Source: Lumbricus terrestris (taxonomy: Eukaryota > Annelida > Clitellata > Crassiclitellata > Lumbricidae). Taken from it: DNA of 64,000 nt. The notes under the pieces are model-generated. The model worked only from the letters and a program-made list of their open reading frames with translations. It had not been told where the DNA came from and made no database searches. Shown in pieces: positions 21,202-31,771 of this stretch; position 1 is the stretch's first letter, and each line of letters begins with the position of its first letter. A program made the position numbers and the translations under genes. The DNA lies in contig OX457044.1 of the NCBI GenBank assembly GCA_949752735.1, positions 15,743,785 to 15,807,784 on the forward strand. The letters are read 5' to 3'.

Positions 21202-21209
21202 TGACGTCA
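21202..21209 (+). promoter_or_regulatory. CRE-like site (TGACGTCA)
   Basis: A perfect TGACGTCA palindrome, the binding site for CREB/ATF-type bZIP factors, lies about 85 bases before the expected start of transcription of the repeat-protein frame. A second partial site, CGACGTCA, occurs near 21168-21175. Confidence 0.4.
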
Positions 21210-21261
21210 TAATATTGTCATTGTTTTGCTTCTCTGCTTTGTGCAAGGTTAGTTTTGACGA

Positions 21262-21269
21262 TATAAAAG
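21262..21269 (+). promoter_or_regulatory. TATA box (TATAAAAG)
   Basis: A perfect TATAAAAG. A start of transcription about 30 bases downstream (near 21292) would give a leader of about 20 bases before the ATG at 21314. Confidence 0.5.
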
Positions 21270-21313
21270 ATTGTTCTTTTGCGAATTTCTATTGAGTGCC
21301 TACTCTTGTCTCG

Positions 21314-24300
21314 ATGAACTCATTCCGAGAAGAGAGTAATGATCGGCGGCTTCAACGCCGTCGACGTTCTTCCCCTGAACGGTACTGGTACGGTGAGGGC
21401 CTGATAGGAAATGTGGACATGGTCGTCGACCGGCAGCTTTCTGCCGGTCTCCAAGACGACCAAAGACGTCCCGCCCTCGACCAGATACCGCAGGCGAAGA
21501 GTCCCATTGCTTGGGGGGCCGTTAAAAGAGTCGGGAGTGGCGGAAGCGATGCCATGGCTGATCTCGCTTTCTGCCGTGTCCCTTCCCATAGAGGCCAAAC
21601 ACAATTCAGTCCAGGTGTTCCCGATTGTGAGACTTGCCCTATAGGCAATACCCAACTGTGTCCTTTTGCCGACGAGGTCGAGCGCACGAATGGAGTCGAG
21701 GGCGATGCTGCCACTAGAGGCAGCGCTATCTCCTCTTCTCCGGTACTCCCTCTGTTGAGTCTTATTGATTGCATAACTGATGATTGTTTAACCTATCTTT
21801 GTCCTGTGACTGCTAAGGCTGAGAAAGGGAATGGCGTTGAGGGCGATGCCGCAACAGGCGGCAAATTCACCTCTTCTCCTGTTTACCCTCTCATGAGTCT
21901 GATTGATTGTATTGATGATGAATGTTTTGCCCATTCATACTTGGTTCCTGTAACATCTGTTGGCAATTCGGGTCTGGATTTTAATTGGTTGGATTCATCG
22001 GTCGAGGTTCGTGGTCTGGATATTGAAGGCGTGGGGTCGTCAGTCGGGGTTTGTGGTCTGGATATTGAAGGTGTGGGGTCGTCAGTCGGGGTTTGTGGTC
22101 TGGATATTGAAGGTGTGGGGTCGTCAGTCGGGGTTTGTGGTCTGGATATTGAAGGTGTGGGGTCGTCAGTCGGGGTTTGTGGTCTGGATATTGAAGGTGT
22201 GGGGTCGTCAGTCGGGGTTTGTGGTCTGGATATTGAAGGTGTGGGGTCGTCAGTCGGGGTTTGTGGTCTGGATATTGAAGGTGTGGGGTCGTCAGTCGGG
22301 GTTTGTGGTCTGGATATTGAAGGTGTGGGGTCGTCAGTCGGGGTTTGTGGTCTGGATATTGAAGGTGTGGGGTCGTCAGTCGGGGTTTGTGGTCTGGATA
22401 TTCAAGGTGTGGGGTCGTCAGTCGGGGTTTGTGGTCTGGATATTGAAGGTGTGGGGTCGTCAGTCGGGGTTTGTGGTCTGGATATTGAAGGTGTGGGGTC
22501 GTCAGTCGGGGTTTGTGGTCTGGATATTGAAGGTGTGGGGTCGTCAGTCGGGGTTTGTGGTCTGGATATTGAAGGTGTGGGGTCGTCAGTCGGGGTTTGT
22601 GGTCTGGATATTGAAGGTGTGGGGTCGTCAGTCGGGGTTTGTGGTCTGGATATTGAAGGTGTGGGGTCGTCAGTCGGGGTTTGTGGTTTGGGTGTTCATG
22701 GAAAGGAATCACTGGTCGGGTATTGTGGTCTTGGTTTTGAATGTTTGGTCTCCCCCGTTTTTGGTCTGTATTGCATGGGCGACGGAGGACCTGGTCCTGA
22801 GGTCGTCATGGGTGATGGCTTACGATCTGATGGTATTGTTGCGGCTGTTGCTGTGTGTGATGGCTTACGATCTGATGGTATTGTTGAGGGTGTTGCTGTG
22901 TGTGATGGCTTACGATCTGATGGTATTGTTGAGGGTGTTACAGTGTGTGATGGCCTACGATCTGGTGGTATTGTTGCGGCTGTTGCTGTGTGTGATGGCT
23001 TACGATCTGATGGTATTGTTGAGGGTGTTACTGTGTGTGATGGCTTACGATCTGATGGTATTGTTGCGGCTGTTGCTGTGTGTGATGGCTTACGATCTGA
23101 TGGTATTGTTGAGGGTGTTACAGCGTGTGATGGCTTACGATCTGGTGGTATTGTTGCGGCTGTTGCTGTGTGTGATGGCTTACGATCTGATGGTATTGTT
23201 GAGGGTGTTACTGTGTGTGATGGCTTACGATCTGATGGTATTGTTGCGGCTGTTGCTTTGTGTGATGGCTTACGATCTGATGGTATTGTTGAGGGTGTTA
23301 CTGTGTGTGATGGCTTACGATCTGATGGTATTGTTGCGGCTGTTGCTGTGTGTGATGGCTTACGATCTGATGGTATTGTTGAGGGTGTTACAGTGTGTGA
23401 TGGCTTACGATCTGGTGGTATTGTTGCGGCTGTTGCTGTGTGTGATGGCTTACGATCTGATGGTATTGTTGAGGGTGTTACTGTGTGTGATGGCTTACGA
23501 TCTGATGGTATTGTTGCGGCTGTTGCTGTGTGTGATGGCTTACGATCTGATGGTATTGTTGAGGGTGTTACAGCGTGTGATGGCTTACGATCTGGTGGTA
23601 TTGTTGCGGCTGTTGCTGTGTGTGATGGCTTACGATCTGATGGTATTGTTGCGGCTGTTGCTGTGTGTGATGGCTTACGATCTGATGGTATTGTTGAGGG
23701 TGTTACTGTGTGTGATGGCTTACGATCTGATGGTGATGATGTCGAGGTTGGTGATGATGTCGAGGTTGGTGATGATGTCGATGTTGGTGGTGATGTCGAT
23801 GTTGGTGGTGGTGATGATGACGATTACTATGATTGCTGTTCTGCGACTTCTGATGCAATTGGTGGATCTCGGGTCGAGGGTGTCGAGGTTGAAGGGTCTC
23901 GCATTGATGGAAGCCCTTCCACGCACGGAACGGGGGAATGGTCCTGCAGTTGGGCTCTTGATGACTGTCCCACAGTGCATGGCTCGGGCTCTTGGTCTCT
24001 AGCTGGATCACCTGGGGGCGGTTCAACCATGCAAGGGGCTGGTGCTTGGGCGGTTAGTGGGGCGCTGGATAGCAGTCCTTCCATGGAGGGAACGGGGGAT
24101 TGGACTTTCTATTGGGCACCTGGAGGCTGTCCATCTATGCGTGGAACTGGTTCGTGGTCGCGCACTGGAGGTCATGGTCATGATCTTGGCGTTGATGCTC
24201 CATCTTCCGGTCGGTCTGGTCTTAGTTCCGTGGTGTTGGATGAGGTCAATGTATCCTGTTCTCAAGAGTGTGACGCTAATACTGTGGTTCATTATGTTGA

Positions 24301-24850
24301 CGAACGTTCGACTTTAGGGGCCTGGGGTGGAAGCTCTGGCACTCAGGACAAGAATGCTGAATTGCCTATTTTCTTGCCTATTTCGTTACAGCTAGAAAAT
24401 AAATATGCTCATGAGCCGGAACTTAGGCGGATTAGCGACGATTTGCGATTGAAGCATTATTTTGCGTGTCCGCGATCTGAATCCCTTATGACGTACGAGG
24501 AACTCATGGCCTTTGTGCACGAGGAAACCTCCCGTTGGTCCGAATATGAATATGAATCATCGTCTGAGGGTTCAGAGTCTGGGGAGTCTGGGGAGCACGA
24601 GTCTCCTGCAGAGGTGGTTGAAAGGGGGGTGGCGGAACAGCCGGTCCCTTGGGGTGAGGTTGGCCGGAGGGCGTGGACGGATTTGGGTGGTGCGGCTGGA
24701 CGAGTATGGAGAACTGGGGTGGGGTGGGTGGATGGGATTGGGGAATGGGTTGGTAGCGGGCTGGATAAGCTGAGTGCGCGGGTTGCGCGACTGGGTCGGA
24801 CGGGTGACGATGATCATCCGCATTACATGGTCCTTCGACCATCGGTTTAA
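21314..24850 (+). CDS. 1178-residue protein of unknown function made of four internal repeat systems
   Basis: I do not recognise this protein. The start is the ATG at 21314; the frame is open a few codons further upstream but without an ATG. In order: a basic N-terminus (RRLQRRRRSSPERYW); a 47-residue duplication (about residues 126-215; copies share NGVEGDAAT and SLIDC); sixteen identical or nearly identical 14-residue units GLDIEGVGSSVGVC (234-457); twenty 15-residue units of type DGLRSDGIVAAVAVC (501-800); an acidic DDVEVG tract (about 806-840); five diverged 18-residue units with pattern xGTGxW...PSM (871-960); then a Ser/Glu-rich segment and a Trp-spaced amphipathic C-terminus. There is no signal peptide or membrane helix. 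Both repeat periods are multiples of 3, the unique flanks stay open for about 230 and 370 codons, and some unit differences are silent (TTA/CTA, ACT/ACA). The region is much more GC-rich than its neighbours. A structural protein or part of an unrecognised mobile element are both possible. No AATAAA is seen within 300 bases after the stop. Confidence 0.6.
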   Translation: MNSFREESNDRRLQRRRRSSPERYWYGEGLIGNVDMVVDRQLSAGLQDDQRRPALDQIPQAKSPIAWGAVKRVGSGGSDAMADLAFCRVPSHRGQTQFSPGVPDCETCPIGNTQLCPFADEVERTNGVEGDAATRGSAISSSPVLPLLSLIDCITDDCLTYLCPVTAKAEKGNGVEGDAATGGKFTSSPVYPLMSLIDCIDDECFAHSYLVPVTSVGNSGLDFNWLDSSVEVRGLDIEGVGSSVGVCGLDIEGVGSSVGVCGLDIEGVGSSVGVCGLDIEGVGSSVGVCGLDIEGVGSSVGVCGLDIEGVGSSVGVCGLDIEGVGSSVGVCGLDIEGVGSSVGVCGLDIEGVGSSVGVCGLDIQGVGSSVGVCGLDIEGVGSSVGVCGLDIEGVGSSVGVCGLDIEGVGSSVGVCGLDIEGVGSSVGVCGLDIEGVGSSVGVCGLDIEGVGSSVGVCGLGVHGKESLVGYCGLGFECLVSPVFGLYCMGDGGPGPEVVMGDGLRSDGIVAAVAVCDGLRSDGIVEGVAVCDGLRSDGIVEGVTVCDGLRSGGIVAAVAVCDGLRSDGIVEGVTVCDGLRSDGIVAAVAVCDGLRSDGIVEGVTACDGLRSGGIVAAVAVCDGLRSDGIVEGVTVCDGLRSDGIVAAVALCDGLRSDGIVEGVTVCDGLRSDGIVAAVAVCDGLRSDGIVEGVTVCDGLRSGGIVAAVAVCDGLRSDGIVEGVTVCDGLRSDGIVAAVAVCDGLRSDGIVEGVTACDGLRSGGIVAAVAVCDGLRSDGIVAAVAVCDGLRSDGIVEGVTVCDGLRSDGDDVEVGDDVEVGDDVDVGGDVDVGGGDDDDYYDCCSATSDAIGGSRVEGVEVEGSRIDGSPSTHGTGEWSCSWALDDCPTVHGSGSWSLAGSPGGGSTMQGAGAWAVSGALDSSPSMEGTGDWTFYWAPGGCPSMRGTGSWSRTGGHGHDLGVDAPSSGRSGLSSVVLDEVNVSCSQECDANTVVHYVDERSTLGAWGGSSGTQDKNAELPIFLPISLQLENKYAHEPELRRISDDLRLKHYFACPRSESLMTYEELMAFVHEETSRWSEYEYESSSEGSESGESGEHESPAEVVERGVAEQPVPWGEVGRRAWTDLGGAAGRVWRTGVGWVDGIGEWVGSGLDKLSARVARLGRTGDDDHPHYMVLRPSV
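22013..22684 (+). repeat. 42-base coding minisatellite, 16 copies
   Basis: Exactly sixteen 42-base units, almost identical; one has a G to C change (GAA to CAA, Glu to Gln) near 22403 and the first has GGC for GGT. Such uniformity implies recent expansion or homogenisation. Confidence 0.95.
22814..23713 (+). repeat. 45-base coding minisatellite, 20 copies with higher-order pattern
   Basis: Twenty 45-base units of two main types (ending AAVAVC or EGVTVC) that mostly alternate, plus a DGLRSG variant at units 4, 8, 14 and 18. This gives a 180-base higher-order unit, with one break at units 18-19 where two AAVAVC units are adjacent. Confidence 0.95.
23924..24193 (+). repeat. 54-base diverged coding repeat, 5 copies
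   Basis: Five units of 18 codons, recognisable in protein (HGTGEW, HGSGSW, QGAGAW, EGTGDW, RGTGSW) but diverged in DNA, hence older than the two arrays upstream. Confidence 0.8.
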
Positions 24851-27296
24851 CTTGTAAGGTTAGTGTGGTGGCTGAGCATGTCGCTTGTTGGTTGAATGGG
24901 TTTGGGGTGGGTTGCTTGGGCGGCTTGTGTGGCGATGGGGGGTTTGTTTGTGAGTAACTGTTGACCAGGTGTCGACATCTGCCCGAAAACATGAGAAGCA
25001 CTGAGCCACGATGAAACGCCCGCATCATCAAGTCGTATGGCCGACGTGAGGACGACCTACTGCGATGCCTACATGAAATCACTATAGATAACCACAAGGC
25101 AGGAAATGTCATCCAGTAATTCTAGATTACACGTCTAACCAGATAACATAAGAATCTCTACTCTAGTATTATTTATAGGCCTACTGAGTTTTAAAAATAT
25201 TTTATATGTGAAATTTGTGTGAAATATTTTCTGTACCAGCAGCAATATCGTAAACAACAGCAGTTAGACTTACTTTGCATCTTTACAGCTCGGTGCCGTG
25301 ACGGTGAGAAAAGGGACGCGTAGCCCTCGGTCGATTCGAAACTGCTGACATAAAGCGAATTCTACCGAATTCAACAACCAACGTCCACACACTACTGGTC
25401 GGATCTGGGTTCGTGAAGGCAGCCCGTTGTCCAACCCATTGCACGACAATTATCTGGTCGATAACGTATGACGCTCAAAACGAAACGCCATCATTCACGA
25501 CCAGCTTTGATGTCTGCATAAATACATCTATGGTGAGCACCACGGAATTCAACTCAAAGGAAGTGTAGCGTAATCTAGGGTTACGTACCTATAACCTATA
25601 GTTTACGTAGACTAGAAAGGCAAAAGGTAATCAGCGGTGCGCTTTATCAGTCTATGAGATGTTTGAGTAAGGAAGAATAAGGTAGGCAAAATGAATCCAG
25701 GTAACATAAGGTAAGGAAATGTAATTTAAGGAGAGTAAACTGCATGTAGAAAACCTAGAAAGTTTAAGGTGAGGTGATGGTTTAAAATCAAAGTTTAACA
25801 ACATCTTATGACTACAATTATGGCCGTCGACATCTTTGAACATAACGATTGTCTTTCAGCTTCCTACTTCGATTTTCCAGTTTCCACTCGACGATTTATA
25901 TTACTCACACGGTGTTAGATGTAACGGCGTTAAAACGCAGTGTTCGGATCCTGCTGTTCCATTTTTACCTGGATAACGATCATTAATGATATTTTTTGAT
26001 AAAGGCCTATGTGACAATTTCTCCTTAATTTCTATCTATCCGCAGTAGTTGATGACGTTGTGTTGAGACGGTGAGACCAAGTAAAGGCATCGCAATTTAT
26101 TTATGGTACAAGTATTTATAGTAGGGAAAGATTGAATAAGTTAAGACAAGGTAAATCAAATAACCAAGGTGAGGCAAGGTCGACTGAAATATTTCTGCTA
26201 CATTAATTGATTGCTGAACAATGTCTGTTGATTTATACATTAAACGTTGGCACATTGAGTTCTTTTATTCTTCTTGCCTTTAAAATGCAATCATTCAGTA
26301 ATGACATAATTTCCTAAGTTTGCTAAGAATACTTAAAACATTTTTTGTACAGCATTCTTCGAGAAGCAAAGGAAGATAACCTTAAATATAATGAAAAAAG
26401 TATGACCTGAAGACCAGCCTTCAAACGAACATCCGTGCCGCCCAGCTACTAAAATTCATTTAATCTGAAATGCGCAGAAATGCGAAAAAGTGAAATTCAA
26501 GAAGAGTTTCCATTAAAACTTGCTGAGTAACCTTCACCGACGACCAGAGAAAACATTTCGACCTAGAAGTAGTTTAACGGCGAAAGACACCAGTATAGAT
26601 CAAAGCAATCACCTCCACTTCTGGCGAGCAACAACGTCTGGGTGGGAGGGTAGGCGGTGGTGGGGTTGGTTGGCAAAGGTGGGTTGTTGGGCGGCAGGGT
26701 TGGTGACGGTGCGATATTTCACTTACCCGCTTTTATGTAAACCTCTATTGTTATTTCCACGCTTTCGTGTAAACTTCAATTGTTTGTGGCTGTCAATACG
26801 ATTGCGTCCCTTGTTTGACGCTGGTTCCCTTGCCCTTCTTCTGTACTGACTGTACAACTTTGTATATATCTATGTACAATTGTACATGACTTCTGTCATG
26901 TCTATTACTCGACAGATGTCGAGTTATTCAGAGCTTACCAGGATTCCCGAAACCCCGGATCTCAATAAAGGTCTCTCTAACAAACGCTTCGTTGACTAAA
27001 AGTTCAACGGCGTCACATACAACGCGTTCTGGTTGTGCTAAAGGTTAAATGAGCAAAATCTCTCAAGCACATATCTCAACGCAAAAAGTCTCTAATCATA
27101 GTCCCACAACAAAAATGTTTCACAACGACTTAACGCAAAAGGTCGTCTAAGAAAAAATTTCCAAGAGGTAGGCCTATAGCTCTAGTCCCTCATCGCCATT
27201 CGACCGTCGTGTCCTTGCAATCGACCGAAGCCAGAGTTGGTTTCCGATGCCAAACGCCCCTGTCTTTCGTATACTGATCCCGATCAGGATTTCGTA
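24851..27296. other. Gene-free stretch
   Basis: No supportable gene. GGTGGGTTGTTGGGCGGCAG-like G-rich sequence at 26640-26715, followed by CCCGCTTTTATGTAAAC and CTTTCGTGTAAACTTC, resembles parts of 32040-32200, so a dispersed repeat is likely. ATCTCAATAAAGGTCTCTC at about 26959-26977 contains an AATAAA of unknown meaning. Confidence 0.45.
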
Positions 27297-27515
27297 TCAC
27301 CCCACACGGTCGAGGGTGTTTATCGGTCCCTCACGCTGTCCCACCCGTGCCCATCTCTCGTCGTTGACGTCGTCTTCCTCCGTCGCCTTGTAAAAAGGCT
27401 TCAGTTTGTCCACGTGGGCAATGAAGGGTGTAGATTTCGGCCGTTTCCACAGCAAGTAATTGACGAATCTGCATCGTTTCAAAACTCGTATAAACCGTAA
27501 CACAATTTTTGCCAC
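27297..27515 (-). pseudogene. Ty3/gypsy integrase C-terminal fragment
   Basis: The minus strand reads FIAHVDKLKPFYKATEEDD, matching the ..HVD.LKP(Y/F) block close to the C-terminus of Ty3/gypsy integrases. It lies at the downstream end of the minus-strand pol relics. The frame is short and has no connected integrase core, so it is a relic. Confidence 0.65.
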
Positions 27516-27739
27516 CTGGGGCTACGACCCTGGCGCCACCTACGCCGAGTAAAACACCCGACAGAATCCAACACGACGAAAGTTGTGTGGCGAACGCGGA
27601 AGTCATATTCGCGCCTCCTTCGTTTCTCATGTCATGTGGACGACTTGGCAGAACGGATGGAAATCGCGTTTCGGGAATTATTTACGTCTAAATGATCTCG
27701 CCTTTATCCCAGTTTTCGCAAGACTAACATACTCTTTTG

Positions 27740-28560
27740 TCAAAACTTTAACCACCGCATCCGGTGTGTGTAATTACAACCGGTCTTTTTGGTGCCAGTT
27801 CTCTTACACCCCCCCTTTTCTCAAAGCTCTGAACAATGGCACGGTTTTCCACCCACGGCCTTGTGATCCGAAGAACCGGGTCTTTCACCTGAGCGCTTTG
27901 CAAATCTCTCGTTGAGTCGGTGGCGACACGCGTCGTCGCCCCAATCGACGTTCTGGGGTGCAATGCATCCACTGCAGTACGACGTGGTTAGTCCTTCCTT
28001 CGTACGAACGAGCGACGAAGTAGATACTGACGATACCACCTTCTGTAATGAACTACTGGCCCGAGCTTCTTTCTAGTAACGACATAGTTCCTCTCAGCGT
28101 TGGCCGAAAAGGCGACTGACGTTTGCTATTACACAATCCTCGTCCTCAGTCATCTGGGATGACACGGTTGCGATGACCAGGCTACCAGCAACACAGTCCA
28201 ACACCTACGTAAATACGTTCTTGGGTACTATACGCCAGATCAGGTGGTGGGTCTTTATGCTCTTTAAAAGTTTCGAAGAACCAAGAGGGCTGTATTCCAT
28301 ACAAACGCTCAACCACTCTATCTAAGGCAAATAAACGGGCGGAAAGGACTTCGAATATACGAATAAATCACCGACAGAACGAGCATAGCTCTAGGAGGTG
28401 TCGTGATTCTCTTGGTTATTGCGAGACTTGCATTCTACCATATCCCGACTCTTGGACGGATCTACGGCTGCCCCATCTTAGAGGGCGTTAACCGCGTACT
28501 TTTCTAGGTCCGCAATTTGACTATTCCAAGCAGCAGCTTACGCCGATCAATTGAGAAATT
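27740..28560 (-). pseudogene. Ty3/gypsy reverse transcriptase-RNase H relic, copy B
   Basis: Read from 28560 down, frameshifted pieces follow the order of a gypsy pol: a connection region (KLLKSIKTHH), SQMTEDED before the RNase H core, then in another frame VVHYRRWYRQYLLRRSFVR, matching the (V)HF..YLLGR.F..RTDH block of gypsy RNase H. Multiple stops and frameshifts are present. Copy A at 30020-30810 has the same series, displaced by about 2.26 kb. Confidence 0.7.
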
Positions 28561-28592
28561 TTGAGGGAGGCCTATTCCTGAACGTACGTAAG

Positions 28593-29370
28593 GATGGCCT
28601 GGAACGGGTATCCTTCGAAATTTCTGTGTTTAACGGTGAAGATCTGTAACGAGGTCCTCCTTGACTATGACTGTCTCTAATAGAGCCCATGCAATAGGGG
28701 TCGGTTCCGGTAAATTAATTTCTATAGGCCAGATTTAGGTGGGAGATTATTACGATCTTTAAGGGTTTCAAAGCCCCCCTGAAGGTTGCATTACATGGCT
28801 TGGCTGCTGGGACCTTGGAAAGGTGGTTCACTACATTGTTTCTGGTTACACGACACTCGTCCGTTACTAAGGTTCACCACATGGCAGGACTGCAGGGGAC
28901 CCTTTAAGGAGGACGGCCACGGTAATACTGGTTACACGATACGCAGCTGTTTCTAAGGTTCACTACGTGGCAGGTGGATGGATGGATGGATTACATGGAA
29001 CGGGTATCCTTCGAAATTTCCGTTTAACGGGGAAGATCTGTAACGACGTCTTCCTTGACTATGACTGTCTCTAATAGAGCCCATGCAATAGCGGTCGGTT
29101 CCGGTAAATTAATTTCTATAGGCCAGATTTAGGTGGGAGATCATCATGCTTTTTAAGAGTTTCAAAGCCCCCTGAAGATTGCCTTACATGGCTGGGCTGC
29201 TGGGACCTTGGAAAGTTGGTTCACTACATTGTTCCTGGTTACACGACACTCAGCCGTTACCAAGGTTCACTGCTTGGCAGGCGCGGAACGGGACCATGTA
29301 AGAAGGTCGGCCACCGTTATACGTGTTACACTGGGACAACAGCGACAAAACTGCCTAACGTGTAGGGAAA
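28593..29370 (-). repeat. Tandem duplication of a gypsy-derived segment
   Basis: 28593-28975 and 28997-29370 are about 90% alike by eye (shared GACTATGACTGTCTCTAATA and TTCGGTTCCGGTAAATTAATT-like words). On the minus strand each carries an ALKPLK-like connection motif, also seen in copies A and B. A third partial copy lies at about 29793-29960. Confidence 0.65.
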
Positions 29371-29399
29371 ACCTGATTCAGTAGACTCGACGAATTATT

Positions 29400-29834
29400 T
29401 TTATTTTTTTCGAACGTCTAAATGATCTCGCCATTATCTCAGTTTTCGCAAGACTAACATACTCTTTTGTCAAAACTTTAACCACCGCATCCGGTGTGTG
29501 TAATTACAACCGGTTGTTTTGGTGCCAGTGCTCTTTCACCCTCTTTTCCCAAGGCTCTGAACAATGGGACGGTTTTCCACCCACGGTCTTGTGATCCGAA
29601 GAACCGGGTCTTCCATCTGAGCACTTTGCAAATCTCTCGTTGAGTCGGAGGCGACACTCGTCGTCGCCCCAATCGACGCTCTGGGGTGCAATGCATCCAC
29701 TGCAGTGCGACGTGGTTAGTCCTTCGTACGAACGAGCGACGAAGTAGATACTGACGATACCACCTTCTGTAATGAACTACTGGCCCGAGCGGGGCTGCTG
29801 GGACCTTGGAAAGGAGTTTAAGGAGGTCGGCCAC
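29400..29834 (-). pseudogene. Ty3/gypsy RNase H relic, third copy
   Basis: The minus frame from 29834 to 29478 contains VVHYRRWYRQYLLRRSFVRR followed by TNHVALQWM, where gypsy RNase H has RTDH..L.WL. The region upstream of the RNase H core is missing and replaced by the duplicated segment. 29405-29760 is closely similar to 27690-28045. Confidence 0.7.
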
Positions 29835-30019
29835 GGTAATACTGGTTACACGATACGCAGCTGCTTCTAAGATTCACTATTTGACATCCGCGTAAGGGGA
29901 CCGTGTAAGGAGAGCGGCCACCATTATACGGATTACTTTGGAGCCACAACGACAAACTGCCTAACGTGTAGGGATCACCCGATTCACTAGACTAAGCTGC
30001 ATTTCTCTCAAAACTTAAG

Positions 30020-30810
30020 CTACTTGCAACTGCTCAACCACTTCCAGTGTGTGTAATTACAACCTGTCATTTTTGTGACAGTACTTTTGCACCCCCTTTT
30101 TCACAAGGCTCGGTACCTGGGAGCGGTTTTCCACCCAGGGCCTTGTGATCAGAAGAACCGGGTCTTTCATCTGAGCGCTGTGCAAATCTCTCGTTGAATC
30201 GGGTGCGACACTCGTCGTCGACCCAATCGGCGTTCTGTTTTGCAATGTAGGCTATCCACTGTAGCGCGACGTGGTTAGTCTTTCGTGCGAACGAGCGCCG
30301 AAGTAGATACTGACAATACCGCCTTCTGAAATGCACTACTGTCAAGAGCTTTTTTGTAGTAACTCCATAGTTCCTCTCAGCGTTGGCCGAAAAGGCAACT
30401 GACGTTTGCTATTACAAATCCTCGTCCTCAGTCATCTGGGATGACACGGTTGAAATGCATGCGATGACCAGGCTACCAGCAACACAGACCAACACTTGGG
30501 CTACGTAAATTCGTTCTTGGGTACTATTGGCCACATTAGGTGTGGAGGTCATTATACTCTTTAAGGGTTCCAAAGCCCCCAAAAGGCTGTATTCCATACA
30601 AACGCTCTACCCTTTCTAAGGGCAAATAAAAGAACGGAAAGGACTTGGAAAATTCGTATAAATCTCCGATAGTGCGAGCATAACTTTAGGAGTAGGAGTT
30701 GTCTTGATTCTCTTGACCGTTGCTAAACGTGCATTCTACCATATCTTGACTCTTGGACGAATCCACGGCTGTCCCATCTTACATGGCGTTAACTGTGTAC
30801 TTTCAGTCCC
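30020..30810 (-). pseudogene. Ty3/gypsy reverse transcriptase-RNase H relic, copy A
   Basis: The minus strand from 30597 reads LKSIMTSTPNVA, then SSQMTEDED (the L.SAP..A and LSQ..DG blocks between RT and RNase H). In another frame, from 30345, HFRRRYCQYLLRRSFARKTN follows, the RNase H block. Stops and frameshifts throughout. Confidence 0.7.
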
Positions 30811-31270
30811 TCCATCATCATCATTACTAAATTCGCTTTAGCTTTGCGTTGGCCTCCCTCAGCTGTTTTAAACGCCTCACTCGACCTCGGCGGATGATGT
30901 TCGAACGTTTTCCCCATAATTAATGCGTCTTTGTCTATTGTAACGATAGGCAAATATCGTAGTTATGACCGGACAGAACAATGTCCATCAATCGTGGGAA
31001 AGTTGCTTGAGCTTTGCAGTGTATGAATGGCTTCTCCCTCCAGCGATAGATACCCCATACGCGTAACAGACGCGGTCTTGCCCGTGTAGGCCTACCTAAG
31101 GTCCATTATAGTCACCTGGTGGTAGCCGCTCCCTAAGCAATAATAGGCTAATGAAATTCTTTATTGAAACAATCTGGCAATTCACAAGAGGGCAAATGAC
31201 AGAATTAAGACATATCTTAACTACTAAGAGAACAGACAGCCTGCAATACACGGCGCTAATAGCAGCCTAT
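30811..31270. other. Gene-free stretch
   Basis: Nothing recognisable; contains one exact TAGGCCTA (31087). Confidence 0.45.
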
Positions 31271-31275
31271 AAAGC

Positions 31276-31560
31276 ACGTCCGCCCTACAGGCCCCGCTCT
31301 CGATTCCTCTTGCCCTACGGGGCCCGCTTTCGATTCCTCTCGCCCTACAGGGCCCGTTCTCGATTCCTCTCGCCCTACAGGGCCCGCTCTCGATTCCTCT
31401 CGCCCTACGGGGCCCTCTCTCGATTCCTCTCGCCCTACGGGGCCCGATTTCGATTCCACTTGCCCTACGGGGCTCGCTTTCGATTCCTCTTGCCCTACGG
31501 GGCTCGCTTTCGATTCCTCTCGCCCTACAGGGCCCTCTCTCGATTCCTCTCGCTCTCCAT
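31276..31560. repeat. 30-base minisatellite, about 9 copies
   Basis: Unit CGATTCCTCTCGCCCTACAG plus GGCCCGCTCT. Thirty is a multiple of 3, so the plus strand reads ARSRFLSPYR and the minus strand EESRAGPVGR without stops. No flanking coding support exists on either strand. Confidence 0.9.
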
Positions 31561-31771
31561 GCCCGTGTGTTATCCAATGCGCTACCGCTACTTTCCCAAA
31601 AACCAAAACAAAGTCTACTAAACCAACCTCCACCGGAGAGAGCACCCAAACATTCACCAGGGGGAACGAATCCTTCTTCGTCGTCTCATTTAAATTGCCG
31701 GTTTTATAATACAAACTCTTAAAATTCAATTCTACTTACGGACCAACACCACATTAACAGTCCACTCGTAA

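Noticed and set aside
21296..21313. GTG start for the large repeat protein
   Set aside because: Animal genes start at ATG almost always. The first in-frame ATG is at 21314, and the expected transcription start lies at about the GTG.
21960..24002. A 680-codon frame on the plus strand and a 243-codon minus-strand frame across the same repeats
   Set aside because: They exist only because 42- and 45-base units lack stops in these frames too. Neither extends through the unique ends, whereas the 21314-24850 frame does.
24504..25112. Pro-rich 202-codon minus-strand frame
   Set aside because: It is the complement of the G-rich 3' part of the large repeat protein; proline strings reflect the GG-rich coding strand.
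31550..31610. tRNA-like word GCGGTAGCGCATTGGATAAC on the minus strand
   Set aside because: An A-box-like word only; no B box at tRNA distance in the same orientation.
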